Shown: positions 28,341 through 38,055, numbered from the stretch's first letter. The stretch: 64,000 nucleotides of DNA from Campylobacter sputorum (GCF_002220775.1 NZ_CP019685.1:1426001-1490000), one strand, 5' to 3'. Notes: generated from the letters alone by a model not told the origin. Numbers and translations: made by a program.

Positions 28341-29117
28341 CTATTCCCTAACAATAAATGCACCATCTATTTTTCCTGAGCGTGCATAATCTCTTGCTTC
28401 ATCTTCACTTCTAAATCCAGTTAAAAAAACTCTATGGATTGGTTTATTATCTAATCTATATGTTTTTACAACCGTTTTATATCCATCAGAACCATGATAA
28501 TTCTTCTGATATACTTTTGCTCCATCTATATTTCTAAAAGCACCAATTTGAACCATAAAATTTCCGCCCTCAAAACTAACAGGTGCAGACTTAGATGCAG
28601 TATTTACAGCTCCGTTAAATCCTATAACTTCAACTTTTACAGGGGCTGTGCCTGTTGCTATCATATTTATCTTACTTGCAGCACTTTTAGAAAGATCTAT
28701 AATTCTGTTTTGCACAAAAGGTCCTCTATCATTTATCCTAACGACTACCTCTTTAGAATTACTTAAATTTGTAACTCTTACAACAGTATTCATTGGCAAA
28801 GTTTTATGTGCTGCAGTCATTGCATACATATTATAAATTTCGCCATTAGATGTTTTTTTGCCATGAAAATCAGGTCCATACCAGCTAGCAATACCGCTTG
28901 CTATATCCCCAACATTTACAATAGTCGGATAATATGTTTTTCCGTTAACCTTATATGGTCTCATGGTAGCTCTATGCATATTTGGGGAATTAATTATTGT
29001 TCCGCCATCATTTCTAGATGGTGAAATTATTGGTGCGCCTAAAGAACACCCACTAAAAACTAGACATATAACTATGCTTATAAGCGAGTATTTATGGTAT
29101 AACAATTTTTTCTCCAA
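28341..29117 (-). CDS. rlpA: Septal-ring lytic transglycosylase RlpA lipoprotein with SPOR domain
   Basis: RlpA cleaves peptidoglycan stripped of stem peptides at division sites. The 258-residue protein has a lipobox (FSGC, Cys24), a double-psi barrel with GIASWYGPDFHGKKTSNGE and the catalytic VVRINDRGPF, and a C-terminal SPOR domain (about 188-257) that binds denuded glycan. It overlaps mltD by 26 bases. Confidence 0.94.
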   Translation of the reverse strand: MEKKLLYHKYSLISIVICLVFSGCSLGAPIISPSRNDGGTIINSPNMHRATMRPYKVNGKTYYPTIVNVGDIASGIASWYGPDFHGKKTSNGEIYNMYAMTAAHKTLPMNTVVRVTNLSNSKEVVVRINDRGPFVQNRIIDLSKSAASKINMIATGTAPVKVEVIGFNGAVNTASKSAPVSFEGGNFMVQIGAFRNIDGAKVYQKNYHGSDGYKTVVKTYRLDNKPIHRVFLTGFRSEDEARDYARSGKIDGAFIVRE

Positions 29118-30309
29118 TGCGTAAATTTGAACTAGCTATATTATTTACACTTTTTAAATTTTTTACGCTAACTGAAAATTTTTGAGCTATGCCAGAAAGC
29201 GTATCACCTTTTTGTATAATATAATGCCTTTTAGAAATTTCTTTTTCATTTTTAACTGCCAAAGCAGGCACCATCAACTCTTGATTTATAGATAATTTAT
29301 CTGTTTTTAAAGAATTAATGTCTTTTATTGTCCTAGAATCTGTATTAAATCTACTTGCTATACCGCTAAGAGTATCACCATTTTTTACTATATATATATT
29401 TTTTTTCACTTGTTTTTTAGGATCAAAGTTATTAGCAAAAAGACCTTGTTTATTTGAAGGTATATAAACATAATAATTTTTTGTATTTGGCGGAGTAATA
29501 TCGTTTTTTAAATGAGGGTTGTAAATTTTCATTTTATTTAAACTAAGTCCGATACTATCACTTATCTCCGATAATAGTGTTCCACCAGGAACTATAACCT
29601 TAGTAACATTTATTTTATTTGGTCTATTTAATAAAGCTGAATTATTTGAAATTATAAAGTCATTATCCTCGGCTATATAAGCAGCTGAGAGAATTTTTCT
29701 TATAAACATTCTAGTTTCTAGTGGAACATATTTTTTTTGAGGATCTATTAATGTTGCTAAATCATCAGTTCCTGCTAATTTTATAGCCCTACCTAGTCTT
29801 CCCTCGCCACAATTATAAGCCATAGCTGCTAAATACCATTTACCAAATTTACCTTTTAAATCTTTTAGATATGAAATTGCAGCTTTCGTAGCAGCTATAG
29901 GATCTTTTCTTTCATCTACATATTGGTCTATTTTTAAACCATAAAGTCTTGCAGTTTCTTTCATAAATTGCCACATTCCAACAGCACTTACATTTGATTT
30001 TGCATGATTTGAAAGGCCTGATTCTACCATTGCAAGATATAAAAATGAGTGAGGAATATCTGCTTCATCTATAATTTTTTTAAGCATTGGTATATAACTA
30101 TATCCATCTTGAATAATATCTATAAATTCTTTTTTATCACTTGTAGTAATATTTTCTTTTATTGATAAAAATATCGGATCACTTGCATATCTTGTCTGGA
30201 TATCTAATTCTTTAAGAACTTTGATTTGATTTATATAACTACTTTTAGCATAGCCAAAAAGCTGAGTTGTAAAAATAAAACATAATAGTACAGCCATTAT
30301 GCGTCTCAT
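29092..30309 (-). CDS. mltD: Membrane-bound lytic transglycosylase MltD with two LysM domains
   Basis: A 405-residue exported enzyme that cleaves glycan strands. A signal peptide (1-20) precedes an SLT domain with the catalytic Glu in LAMVESGLSNHAKS. A YNCGEGRLGRAI motif follows. Two LysM repeats (about 308-352 and 361-405) bind peptidoglycan; each has GDTLSGIA. The order tatD-mltD-rlpA is as in C. jejuni. Confidence 0.93.
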   Translation of the reverse strand: MRRIMAVLLCFIFTTQLFGYAKSSYINQIKVLKELDIQTRYASDPIFLSIKENITTSDKKEFIDIIQDGYSYIPMLKKIIDEADIPHSFLYLAMVESGLSNHAKSNVSAVGMWQFMKETARLYGLKIDQYVDERKDPIAATKAAISYLKDLKGKFGKWYLAAMAYNCGEGRLGRAIKLAGTDDLATLIDPQKKYVPLETRMFIRKILSAAYIAEDNDFIISNNSALLNRPNKINVTKVIVPGGTLLSEISDSIGLSLNKMKIYNPHLKNDITPPNTKNYYVYIPSNKQGLFANNFDPKKQVKKNIYIVKNGDTLSGIASRFNTDSRTIKDINSLKTDKLSINQELMVPALAVKNEKEISKRHYIIQKGDTLSGIAQKFSVSVKNLKSVNNIASSNLRIGEKIVIP

Positions 30310-30317
30310 GATTCTCC

Positions 30318-31106
30318 TTACACTACACTATTTAACTCTTTAAATAGTTTTTTTGAATTTTTAGTCGTAATTTCTTCTATCTCATTTACATCCATATTTA
30401 AAATTTCAGCCATTTTACTAGCTACATATTTAGTATAAACTGGCTCATTTCTAGTCCCTCTATGAGGCTCTGGTGTCAAATAAGGGGCATCTGTTTCTAT
30501 TAATAAATTTTCAAGTGGAATATCGCGTAAAATTTTAACCAAATTTTTAGCATTTTTAAATGTTAAAACGCCACCTATACCAAAATAGGCTCCATATTTT
30601 GCTAAAGATAACAATAGCAAAGAAGCATTAAAACAATGCAAAACCACCTTTTTAAAATCAACTTTGTATTTTAGCAAAATTTGGTAAATATCTTCATTAG
30701 CTTCTCTTGCATGTATAATCAAAGGTTTGTTTAAATCCATTGCAAGTTCTATTTGATAGCCAAAATATCGCTTTTGTAATGACTTTATATTTTCTTTTTC
30801 TTGCTCATCTTTTGGCAATCTAAAATAATCCAAACCGCATTCACCAACAGCTATACATTTACTATCTTTTAAAAATTCCTTTAAAATTTCAATATCAAAA
30901 TTATCTATATGATAAGGATGAATTCCTGCTGCAAAAAATACATTTTCATATCTATGGGCAATATCTCTTGCTTTTGGCAAATCTTGCAAATTAGCCCCTG
31001 GTATTATCACGCTTTTTACACCACTATTAAAGGCTTTTTGAATAACAGCATCTAAATCTTTATCAAAAGATTCATCATCTAAATGACAATGCGTGTCTAT
31101 TATCAT
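30318..31106 (-). CDS. tatD: TatD-family metal-dependent hydrolase/nuclease
   Basis: The 262-residue TIM-barrel protein has the metal motif DTHCHLDDE at 3-11, the GECGLDY block, HAREANEDI and ETDAPYL near 203. TatD enzymes act as 3'-5' exonucleases in DNA repair. It overlaps cbrR by four bases. Confidence 0.94.
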   Translation of the reverse strand: MIIDTHCHLDDESFDKDLDAVIQKAFNSGVKSVIIPGANLQDLPKARDIAHRYENVFFAAGIHPYHIDNFDIEILKEFLKDSKCIAVGECGLDYFRLPKDEQEKENIKSLQKRYFGYQIELAMDLNKPLIIHAREANEDIYQILLKYKVDFKKVVLHCFNASLLLLSLAKYGAYFGIGGVLTFKNAKNLVKILRDIPLENLLIETDAPYLTPEPHRGTRNEPVYTKYVASKMAEILNMDVNEIEEITTKNSKKLFKELNSVV

Positions 31107-32344
31107 AACATTTCTACCCTATTTCTTCCACCCTCTTTGGCTCTATATAAAGCCTCATCTGCTTTATCTATAAGTTCATCTATATCAAGATTTCCATCAT
31201 TCATACAAAAACCAATTGAAATCGTAAATCTTATCTCATGATCTTTGATTTTTACCAACTCGTTAGCTACAGCTGCACGAATTTTAACGAGCATTTTTGC
31301 CGCATCTTCTTTAGTTATATTTCTTAAAACAACACAAAACTCTTCTCCGCCAAATCTAGACACAAGATCACTTTCTTTTGTATTGTTTAGTAGAACTTTT
31401 GCCAAAGTCTTGATAACAACATCTCCAACATCATGTCCATATGTATCATTTACTTTTTTAAAATGATCTATGTCAATCATAGACACTGCAAAATCTTGAA
31501 GAGGAAAATCATGAGTATATTTTTCCATATCATCATAAAAATACCTTCTGTTGCATAATCCTGTTAAAAAATCTTTATTTGCAAGATCAAAAATCTTATT
31601 GATATTTTCCATAGTATCAAGGTTGTTGTTTATCCTACAAATAAGCTCATCTTTGCTAAAAGGTTTTGTGATAAAGTCATTTGCACCAAGTTTAAGAAAA
31701 TCTGATGCAACCGAACTTTCGCTTGTTAATGCCAGAATTATTAATGAGTTTTTATCATGTTTTTCTCTAAGATTTTTGATAAGCTCCTTACCATTCATTA
31801 CAGGCATATTATAATCAGTTAAAACCAATTTTATATCTGGATTTGTTTCAAAATAGCCCATAGCTTCTTCGCCATGAGCTGCTGCAAAAACTTTAAAAAG
31901 CTGTGATGATAGAATATTTTTTATCATGTTTCTAGTAGGCATTGAATCATCTACAACCATGACTTTATATTTTCTATTTCTATAAAGCCTATTTACTGTC
32001 TCAAAAATATAATCAACATTATATTTATCTCCCTTGTAGACATAATCTACTATATTTTTTTCTATAAATATCTTTTTAGTTTCTTCATCTGTGCTTCCTG
32101 TTAAAACTATAACTAAGATACCTTTTGATATGGCATAATCAACTATTTCGCCATACGGAGCATCTGGTAAATTTAAATCAAGCAGTGCTAGAAAATAATT
32201 TTTATTCTCATCCATTAAATCCTTAGCCTCAGCAAAATCATATGCAACATCAACATCCAATTCAACGCTATTTTGCATTTTTCTAGCTATGAGCTTAGCT
32301 AATGTTTTATTGTCATCTACTATTAGTATTTTTTCACTATTCAT
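31103..32344 (-). CDS. cbrR: Dual-receiver response regulator with GGDEF domain, CbrR-like
   Basis: The 413-residue protein has two receiver domains and a C-terminal diguanylate cyclase. Receiver 1 has VDDNK and the phospho-acceptor LLDLNLP (about D57). Receiver 2 has VVDDSMPTRN and LTDYNMP (about D180). The GGDEF domain has RFGGEEF, the active form. The inhibitory RxxD site is replaced by KESD. This architecture and its place before tatD match CbrR, which controls bile resistance in C. jejuni. No partner kinase is adjacent. Confidence 0.9.
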   Translation of the reverse strand: MNSEKILIVDDNKTLAKLIARKMQNSVELDVDVAYDFAEAKDLMDENKNYFLALLDLNLPDAPYGEIVDYAISKGILVIVLTGSTDEETKKIFIEKNIVDYVYKGDKYNVDYIFETVNRLYRNRKYKVMVVDDSMPTRNMIKNILSSQLFKVFAAAHGEEAMGYFETNPDIKLVLTDYNMPVMNGKELIKNLREKHDKNSLIILALTSESSVASDFLKLGANDFITKPFSKDELICRINNNLDTMENINKIFDLANKDFLTGLCNRRYFYDDMEKYTHDFPLQDFAVSMIDIDHFKKVNDTYGHDVGDVVIKTLAKVLLNNTKESDLVSRFGGEEFCVVLRNITKEDAAKMLVKIRAAVANELVKIKDHEIRFTISIGFCMNDGNLDIDELIDKADEALYRAKEGGRNRVEML

Positions 32345-32471
32345 AAAAAACTCTTTTTTTAATATAATATCGTGCTATTTTAACATTTTTTTTTATTATT
32401 AAGCTTAAATAAGTATTAACCAAATTTAAGTAAGAATATGTGATTTATTTTAATGCATGGATTTTATCAAA

Positions 32472-32546
32472 TGGTGACTCCTACGAGATTCGAACTCGTA
32501 TTGCAGGCGTGAGAGGCCAGCGTCCTAACCATTAGACGAAGGAGCC
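32472..32546 (-). tRNA. tRNA-Glu (CTC)
   Basis: Acceptor GGCTCCT pairs with AGGAGTC, a T arm ACGAG-TTCGAAT-CTCGT is present, and CCA is encoded. The anticodon loop is CTCTCAC, giving CTC rather than the usual TTC of Campylobacter. The anticodon stem CTGGC/GCCTG has a T-T mismatch at its second pair. The gene is 75 bases long and stands alone between cbrR and the CPBP gene. Confidence 0.88.
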
Positions 32547-32827
32547 AAACATATTGAAGTATATTATGCCGTAGAGTATTGTCCTAATTTAGCTATCTTA
32601 ATTAAAATTAGTAAGCAAAAATCCCTATGTTTAAGAAAAAGTAAAATGCCATTATACACTTTTATTTTGTATTTTGTCAATATAAAATTATAATATATTC
32701 TTAAATCTTTTCAACCATCATTTTATAAACTAATTATCTTTTAATTTTCAAATTTGCTTTGTTATTCTTTAAATTTACAAAAATTATCCATTAAATTTAG
32801 ACTATTTTAAGTTTAAAATAAAAAAAT

Positions 32828-33562
32828 TTAAAACCACAAGTCAAACAGTACAAAAAAATATCCCATTGATAAGCCAATGATATCACCAATAGAATGTGCT
32901 ATAAAAAATACAAATAAATTTTTAGTTTTCATAAATTTATAAATCACAAAAAAAGCAGTCCCCAAAACAATACCAATTCCTAGAGCAGTTAAAATCCCTT
33001 GATAAGTGTGAAAACTAAACCTTATAATTAGGCTATATAAAAATGCAAATTTAATATACTCTTTTTTTACACTTAAGCAAATTCCTAAGAAAAAAATCTC
33101 TTCAAAAAATCCATTAATTAAAGCAAAAAGAATAATAGAAATATCAAATTTAACTAAATTTTCTATATCAGAATCTGTATAAAAAAGCTCAAAAAAAATA
33201 TCTACAATAAAAAAATAAATGTCCATCAAAACCGCAACAAATAAAAAAATTAAAACCCCTTGCAAAACTGCTTTTAGGCTAAATTTAATATTGCCAAATA
33301 AAACACTAAAATCAAATTTTCTAAATTTCAAATATAAAAACAGTAAAAATAGATAAAAAACTTCAACTAAAATGGCTATATAGTTGTGATATGAAGAAAA
33401 TATCAAATTCTCTTCTAAGCTAACATCCCCGCTACTTAAGGCAAAATACTGCGTAGTTGAATTATAAATAGCAACCGAAAACATAATCAAAGTTATGGTT
33501 AAAATATCAAACCAACAAAGTGTGGTGATTTTAGAATTTTTGTTTTTATAGTAAGTTTGCAT
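32828..33562 (-). CDS. CPBP (CAAX/Abi) family intramembrane protein
   Basis: I start the gene at 33562, where AAGGAT lies five bases upstream; an earlier in-frame start at 33598 has no such site. The 244-residue protein has about seven membrane helices. It carries the CPBP motifs: EE in NGFFEEIFFLGI, FSFHTYQG as motif 2, and AHSIGDIIG as motif 3. The Arg of the classical EExxxR is replaced by Leu, so protease activity is uncertain. CPBP proteins process peptides or confer bacteriocin immunity. Neighbours give no clue. Confidence 0.75.
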   Translation of the reverse strand: MQTYYKNKNSKITTLCWFDILTITLIMFSVAIYNSTTQYFALSSGDVSLEENLIFSSYHNYIAILVEVFYLFLLFLYLKFRKFDFSVLFGNIKFSLKAVLQGVLIFLFVAVLMDIYFFIVDIFFELFYTDSDIENLVKFDISIILFALINGFFEEIFFLGICLSVKKEYIKFAFLYSLIIRFSFHTYQGILTALGIGIVLGTAFFVIYKFMKTKNLFVFFIAHSIGDIIGLSMGYFFVLFDLWF

Positions 33563-33673
33563 AAAAATCCTTAAAAAATTTGCTGGCAATTTTACCAAAA
33601 TTTTAATAAATGTTTATCTTAAAAGTTTTTTATTTAGAAGTATAAAACAAAGCAGAAATTTTATTTATTTTTA

Positions 33674-34174
33674 TTAATTTATAGGTTTTTGTTTTTTTAC
33701 TTTTAACTGATCTTCTTTACTTAAATCACTTAAAAGCGTTATAGTAATTGAGTTATTATCAGTTGTATCAACACCATCAATTTTTTCAGGCACTAAGTTA
33801 TACATTGCTCCTGTTAGAGGATCGACTATTAACCAACCAATAATACTACCAAATACAAGATTTCCACCAATATACCAACCATTAGCTTTTGATTCGATAG
33901 TAAACTCTTTTATTTTATATCCATCTTTGCTAACTTTAACTAAATAATTTGCTTTAGAAAAATAGCCATTTGATTTACTAAGACTTATTGTAAAAGGGGT
34001 TTTTTCTTCAACAACTACTACATTTTTCTTAATATCTGTTATAGTAACATCAGCGTTGCTAGGTTTTGAGTTTAATGAAAAAACCTCTGGATTTCCGCCT
34101 TTTATAATACTAGCACAACCGCTAAAAATAAAAAGTATAAAAAAGGCATTAATTAATAATATAATTCTTTTCAT
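33674..34174 (-). CDS. Lipoprotein with PEGA-like domain
   Basis: The start at 34174 has AAGGAAATTT before it; a start six codons earlier is less likely. The 166-residue product has the lipobox FSGC. A strand-rich domain begins EVFSLNSKPSNADVTI, where SxPxxAxV is typical of PEGA-type folds. A hydrophobic glycine-rich segment follows (YIGGNLVFGSIIGWLIVD, about residues 107-125). Such lipoproteins are common and mostly uncharacterised. It is a single-gene unit. Confidence 0.65.
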   Translation of the reverse strand: MKRIILLINAFFILFIFSGCASIIKGGNPEVFSLNSKPSNADVTITDIKKNVVVVEEKTPFTISLSKSNGYFSKANYLVKVSKDGYKIKEFTIESKANGWYIGGNLVFGSIIGWLIVDPLTGAMYNLVPEKIDGVDTTDNNSITITLLSDLSKEDQLKVKKQKPIN

Positions 34175-34422
34175 AAATTTCCTTAAAGTCAATTTTAATT
34201 TCTGCTTTGTTTTGAGAAGTTATTATACCATAATTCGCAATAATTTTTTAATTTTTTATAAAAATTTTAATTTAATTCAAATTTTTATAAATTATTCCTT
34301 ATACGCACTTCATAACTTACAATAAAATAAACTACTTTTACAATCTAAATTCTCTTTATATAAACTTGCTTTAAATTGTTTATTCTACTTTTTGTTTGTA
34401 TGTTTTTTATTTAAGTTAATTA

Positions 34423-34495
34423 TGTCCCGTGTAGGGTTCGAACCTACGGCCACATCATTAAGAGTGATATGCTCTACCAGCTGAGCTAACGAGAC
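34423..34495 (-). tRNA. tRNA-Lys (CTT), no encoded CCA
   Basis: Acceptor GTCTCGT pairs with ACGGGAC (one G-T pair), D and T arms are normal, and the anticodon loop CTCTTAA gives CTT, reading AAG. Unlike the two tRNAs beside it, the CCA end is not encoded: the discriminator A is followed by TAA. The stem TATCA/TGATG is A-T-rich. Confidence 0.88.
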
Positions 34496-34501
34496 AAGAA
34501 G

Positions 34502-34578
34502 TGGCGCAGCGGACGAGGCTCGAACTCGCGACCTCCGCCGTGACAGGGCGGCATTCTAACCAGCTGAACTACCGCTGC
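34502..34578 (-). tRNA. tRNA-Asp (GTC)
   Basis: Acceptor GCAGCGG pairs with CCGCTGC, the anticodon loop is CTGTCAC (GTC), and CCA is encoded. It lies six bases from tRNA-Lys and 14 from tRNA-Val, so the three are probably cotranscribed on the minus strand. Confidence 0.96.
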
Positions 34579-34592
34579 ACCAAGTAATGACA

Positions 34593-34668
34593 TGGTGGTC
34601 GCTATAAGACTCGAACTTATGACATCCACCTTGTAAGGGTGGCGCTCTACCAACTGAGCTAAGCGACC
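34593..34668 (-). tRNA. tRNA-Val (TAC)
   Basis: Acceptor GGTCGCT pairs with AGCGACC, the anticodon loop CTTACAA gives TAC, the stem CCACC/GGTGG is perfect, and CCA is encoded. It is the first gene of the three-tRNA cluster. Confidence 0.97.
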
Positions 34669-34816
34669 ATCAAGTTATAGAAATTATAAGAAAGTTGCAA
34701 TTATATAAAAATAATTTTTAAAAGTCAAGAAAATAATAAAACCATAAATATTTATAATTTTTGTTATTTATTTTTATATATTTTTATGTTAAAATCTTTA
34801 TAAAAAAGGACTAATT

Positions 34817-35683
34817 TTGAAAAAAAACATAAGTGTAGCACACTCTCCAGATGCTGATGATATTTTTATGTATATGGCGATCAAATTTGGCTGGGTTACT
34901 AGCAAAACGCTTAACTTTAAAAATACAGCTCTTGATATAGAAACATTAAATGTTGAATCTATCAAAGGAACATATGATGTGACAGCCATTAGTTTTGGTT
35001 TGTATCCAAAAATAGCTGATGATTATGCAATGTTAAGATGTGCTGTAAGTTTTGGAGATGGATATGGACCAAAACTTATAAAGAAAAAAGGCGTTAGCTT
35101 AAAGAAAAACTTCAAGGTTGCATTAAGCGGAGAAAACACAAGCAATGCACTTATTTTTCGCATAGCATACCCGCAAGCAAAAATTATTTATAAGAATTTT
35201 TTAGATATAGAAAATGCAGTTTTAAATGGCGAAGTTGATGCTGGAGTTTTGATACATGAAAGTATTTTAGAATTTGATAGCTCACTTTGTGTTGAAAGAG
35301 AACTTTGGGATATTTGGAATGAATTAAGTGGTGGAAATTTGCCTTTTCCTTTAGGCTGTATGGCATTAAGGCGAAGTATGCCACTAGTTGATGCTATAGA
35401 GTGCGAAAAAACACTTACAAAAGCTGTAAAAGTGGCCCACGATAATGCAAAAACATTATCATCTATGTTAATGGAAAGAAATATGATAAGAGTTGATGAG
35501 ATAAAACTCGAAAAATATCTTGGTCTTTATGCAAATGCCGAGTCTATTAGTATGAATGAACTTCAACTAAAAGCAGCAAATAAGCTTTTTGAACTTGGTT
35601 TTAGGGCTAATTTTTTCCATAAGCTAATAGATATAAATGATTATTTAATACCAACAGATTATGAAAATATTAGGAACTCGTAA
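34817..35683 (+). CDS. mqnD: 1,4-dihydroxy-6-naphthoate synthase MqnD
   Basis: MqnD converts cyclic dehypoxanthinyl futalosine to 1,4-dihydroxy-6-naphthoate in the futalosine route to menaquinone. The 288-residue protein has the family start VAHSPDADDIFMYMA and the FPLGCMALRR segment. The only start with a good ribosome-binding site (AAAAAGGA) is TTG at 34817. It lies directly before fliQ-murB. Confidence 0.93.
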   Translation: MKKNISVAHSPDADDIFMYMAIKFGWVTSKTLNFKNTALDIETLNVESIKGTYDVTAISFGLYPKIADDYAMLRCAVSFGDGYGPKLIKKKGVSLKKNFKVALSGENTSNALIFRIAYPQAKIIYKNFLDIENAVLNGEVDAGVLIHESILEFDSSLCVERELWDIWNELSGGNLPFPLGCMALRRSMPLVDAIECEKTLTKAVKVAHDNAKTLSSMLMERNMIRVDEIKLEKYLGLYANAESISMNELQLKAANKLFELGFRANFFHKLIDINDYLIPTDYENIRNS

Positions 35684-35685
35684 AT

Positions 35686-35952
35686 ATGGAATCAACACTC
35701 ATAAAACTTGGCATAGAAACATTTAAAATAGCTTTATATCTATCACTTCCTATGCTTTTAGCCGGTCTTATAGCTGGTCTTGCCATAAGTATTTTTCAAG
35801 CAACCACGCAAATAAACGAAATGACGCTAAGTTTTGTACCAAAAATAATTTTAGTTGTTATTGTTATCGTATTTACAATGCCTTGGATGATGAATATGAT
35901 GATAGACTTTACGACAAATATGTTTAACTTCATACCTAAGTTTATATTTTGA
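35686..35952 (+). CDS. fliQ: Flagellar export apparatus protein FliQ
   Basis: FliQ is a two-helix component of the flagellar type III export gate. The 88-residue protein has both membrane segments and the characteristic FQATTQINEMTLSFVPKI loop. It is followed by murB with a four-base overlap (TTGA), as in C. jejuni. Confidence 0.96.
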   Translation: MESTLIKLGIETFKIALYLSLPMLLAGLIAGLAISIFQATTQINEMTLSFVPKIILVVIVIVFTMPWMMNMMIDFTTNMFNFIPKFIF

Positions 35953-36716
35953 AAAAAATAATTGACTTTTCTAAATTTAGCTCTGTGCGTATAGGCTCTA
36001 TTTGCGAAGTTGAGATAGTAGATGAAAAATCTAAATTTAGTGGCATTATGATAGGCGGTGCAAATAATATTTTAGTATCGCCAAATCCACCAAAACTCGG
36101 AATTTTAGATAATAAATTTGATTTTATTAAATTTGAAAACGGTATTTTAAGGATTGGAGCAAAAACCAAAAGTGCTAAAATTTACAATTTTACAAAAAAA
36201 CATAACATTAAAGGTTTTGAGTTTTTAGCTGGAATCCCTGGAACTCTTGGCGGACTTCTTATAATGAATGCAGGACTTTGTGGATATAATATATCCGATA
36301 ATCTAATAAATTTAAAAACAAATTTAGGTGTTTTTTACAAAGACGATATAAAATTTGAATATAGAAAAAGCGATATCAAAGGTATCATTTTTGAAGCAAA
36401 TTTTAATGCAATTAATGGCTTTGATAACGAAATTTGCACAAATATAGCATTAAAAAGGTCAAATCAACCAAAGGGATATAGTTTTGGAAGTTGTTTTAAA
36501 AACCCTCCAAATGATAGTGCGGGAAGACTAATAGAACTTGCTGGATTGAAAGGCTACAGATACGGAAATTGCGGCTTTAGCGAAAAACACGCAAATTTTT
36601 TAATCAACTATGGTGGTGGATCTTATGAAGAAGCAATACACCTTATCAATCTCGCAAAAAAGCTAACTTACGAAAAATTTGGTGTTTTACTTCAAACAGA
36701 AGTTGTTGTTGTTTAG
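35949..36716 (+). CDS. murB: UDP-N-acetylenolpyruvoylglucosamine reductase MurB
   Basis: MurB makes UDP-N-acetylmuramate for peptidoglycan. The 255-residue FAD enzyme begins with TTG overlapping the fliQ stop. Motifs are MIGGANNILVS and GIPGTLGGL, and the catalytic-serine block SFGSCFKNP near 178. It is shorter than E. coli MurB (342 aa), as is usual in Campylobacterota. Confidence 0.94.
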   Translation: MKKIIDFSKFSSVRIGSICEVEIVDEKSKFSGIMIGGANNILVSPNPPKLGILDNKFDFIKFENGILRIGAKTKSAKIYNFTKKHNIKGFEFLAGIPGTLGGLLIMNAGLCGYNISDNLINLKTNLGVFYKDDIKFEYRKSDIKGIIFEANFNAINGFDNEICTNIALKRSNQPKGYSFGSCFKNPPNDSAGRLIELAGLKGYRYGNCGFSEKHANFLINYGGGSYEEAIHLINLAKKLTYEKFGVLLQTEVVVV

Positions 36717-38053
36717 CTAAAAAATATCTGTTTTACAACTATAATAACAACGCAAACTGGTGCAACATATCTTAAAAAGTTATACCAAATTTTAAACCAA
36801 AATCCACTCATATTTTTTTTATATAAATTATAAATTTTATTTTTATCCATTACATATCCAACAAAAATTGCAGTTAAAAACGCACCCAAAGGTAGCATTA
36901 AATTTGAACTAATAAAATCTAAAATATCAAAGAAACTTTTATCAAAAAATGTAAATTTAGCACCAAAAGAAGAGTGCATAGATAAAATACACAAAGTACT
37001 TAAAAATATAATCAAAACACCGCAAAAACTCAAAGCTTTAAGGCGAGAAATTTTATATTCGTTTATTAGATAGAATACAAAAGGCTCTATCATAGAAACT
37101 GCACTTGTGATTCCTGCAAAATACAATGACACGAAAAAAGTTACCGCTAAGATATTTCCAATTATACCAATTTTCGCAAAAAGTGTCATCAGGCTAACAA
37201 AAACAAGTCCCGTACCTTGAGTAGATGGATCTGCGTTAAATTCAAAAACAAATGTAAAAACTATAAGTCCCATCATTAACCCTATTAAAATATTTATAAA
37301 AACTATACTAATGGAACTTTTTACCAAATTTGTATCATCTTCTAATGAAGCTGCGTAAGTTGTAATACATCCAATGCCAACACAAAGTGTAAAAAATGCA
37401 AGTCCAAGAGCTGTTAAAACGGAATCAAAAGTTATTTTAGAAAAATCTGGTTTAAAAAGAAAAACAAAAGCTTTGCTAAAACCTTCCATACTAAATGAGT
37501 AAACAAGCAATGCTAAAAGCAGTATAAAAAGAGTTGGCATTATATAAATATTTAGCTTTTCTATCCCACTTTTTATACCTTTTGAAACTACTGCTAAAGT
37601 GCTAAAAAAAGCTAAAAAATAAAAAAATAAATTTCCACTCAAATCGTTTGTTATAAAATTGCCAAAAAGTTTGCTAGATGTCTCTATATCTTGGGGTAGG
37701 GCACTAAAAGATATAAAAATGTATCTTATGACCCATCCCATTATCACAAGATAAAATGACAAAACAAAAATTCCACCAAGCATTGTAAAACCAGAGTATT
37801 TCCAATTTTTTAAATGCGACGGAGCTAAATTTTTATACGAATTTACTGGATCTTTTCCGCTAAGTCTTCCCATAGCCATTTCTGCTAAAAATATACTAAA
37901 ACCTATACTTAAAGTAAGCACAAGATATAATAATACAAAGGCAAAACCACCATTTTGTCCAACCAAAGTTGGAAATTTCCAAGCATTTCCAAGACCTACA
38001 GCACCACCCGCAACTGATAGTATAAAACCTAAACGAGTAAATTTATCATTCAT
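36713..38053 (-). CDS. Sodium-dependent (SNF/NSS-family) transporter, copy 1
   Basis: A 446-residue, about 11-12-helix transporter of the neurotransmitter:sodium symporter family. The first helix has the unwound ion-binding motif AVGLGNAWKFPTLVGQNGG. Bacterial members carry amino acids such as Leu, Trp or Tyr with sodium; the substrate here is unknown. Two close paralogs lie upstream in tandem, 2-3 bases apart, so the three form one operon. It is convergent with murB, sharing its last four bases. Confidence 0.9.
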   Translation of the reverse strand: MNDKFTRLGFILSVAGGAVGLGNAWKFPTLVGQNGGFAFVLLYLVLTLSIGFSIFLAEMAMGRLSGKDPVNSYKNLAPSHLKNWKYSGFTMLGGIFVLSFYLVIMGWVIRYIFISFSALPQDIETSSKLFGNFITNDLSGNLFFYFLAFFSTLAVVSKGIKSGIEKLNIYIMPTLFILLLALLVYSFSMEGFSKAFVFLFKPDFSKITFDSVLTALGLAFFTLCVGIGCITTYAASLEDDTNLVKSSISIVFINILIGLMMGLIVFTFVFEFNADPSTQGTGLVFVSLMTLFAKIGIIGNILAVTFFVSLYFAGITSAVSMIEPFVFYLINEYKISRLKALSFCGVLIIFLSTLCILSMHSSFGAKFTFFDKSFFDILDFISSNLMLPLGAFLTAIFVGYVMDKNKIYNLYKKNMSGFWFKIWYNFLRYVAPVCVVIIVVKQIFFS

Positions 38054-38055
38054 GA

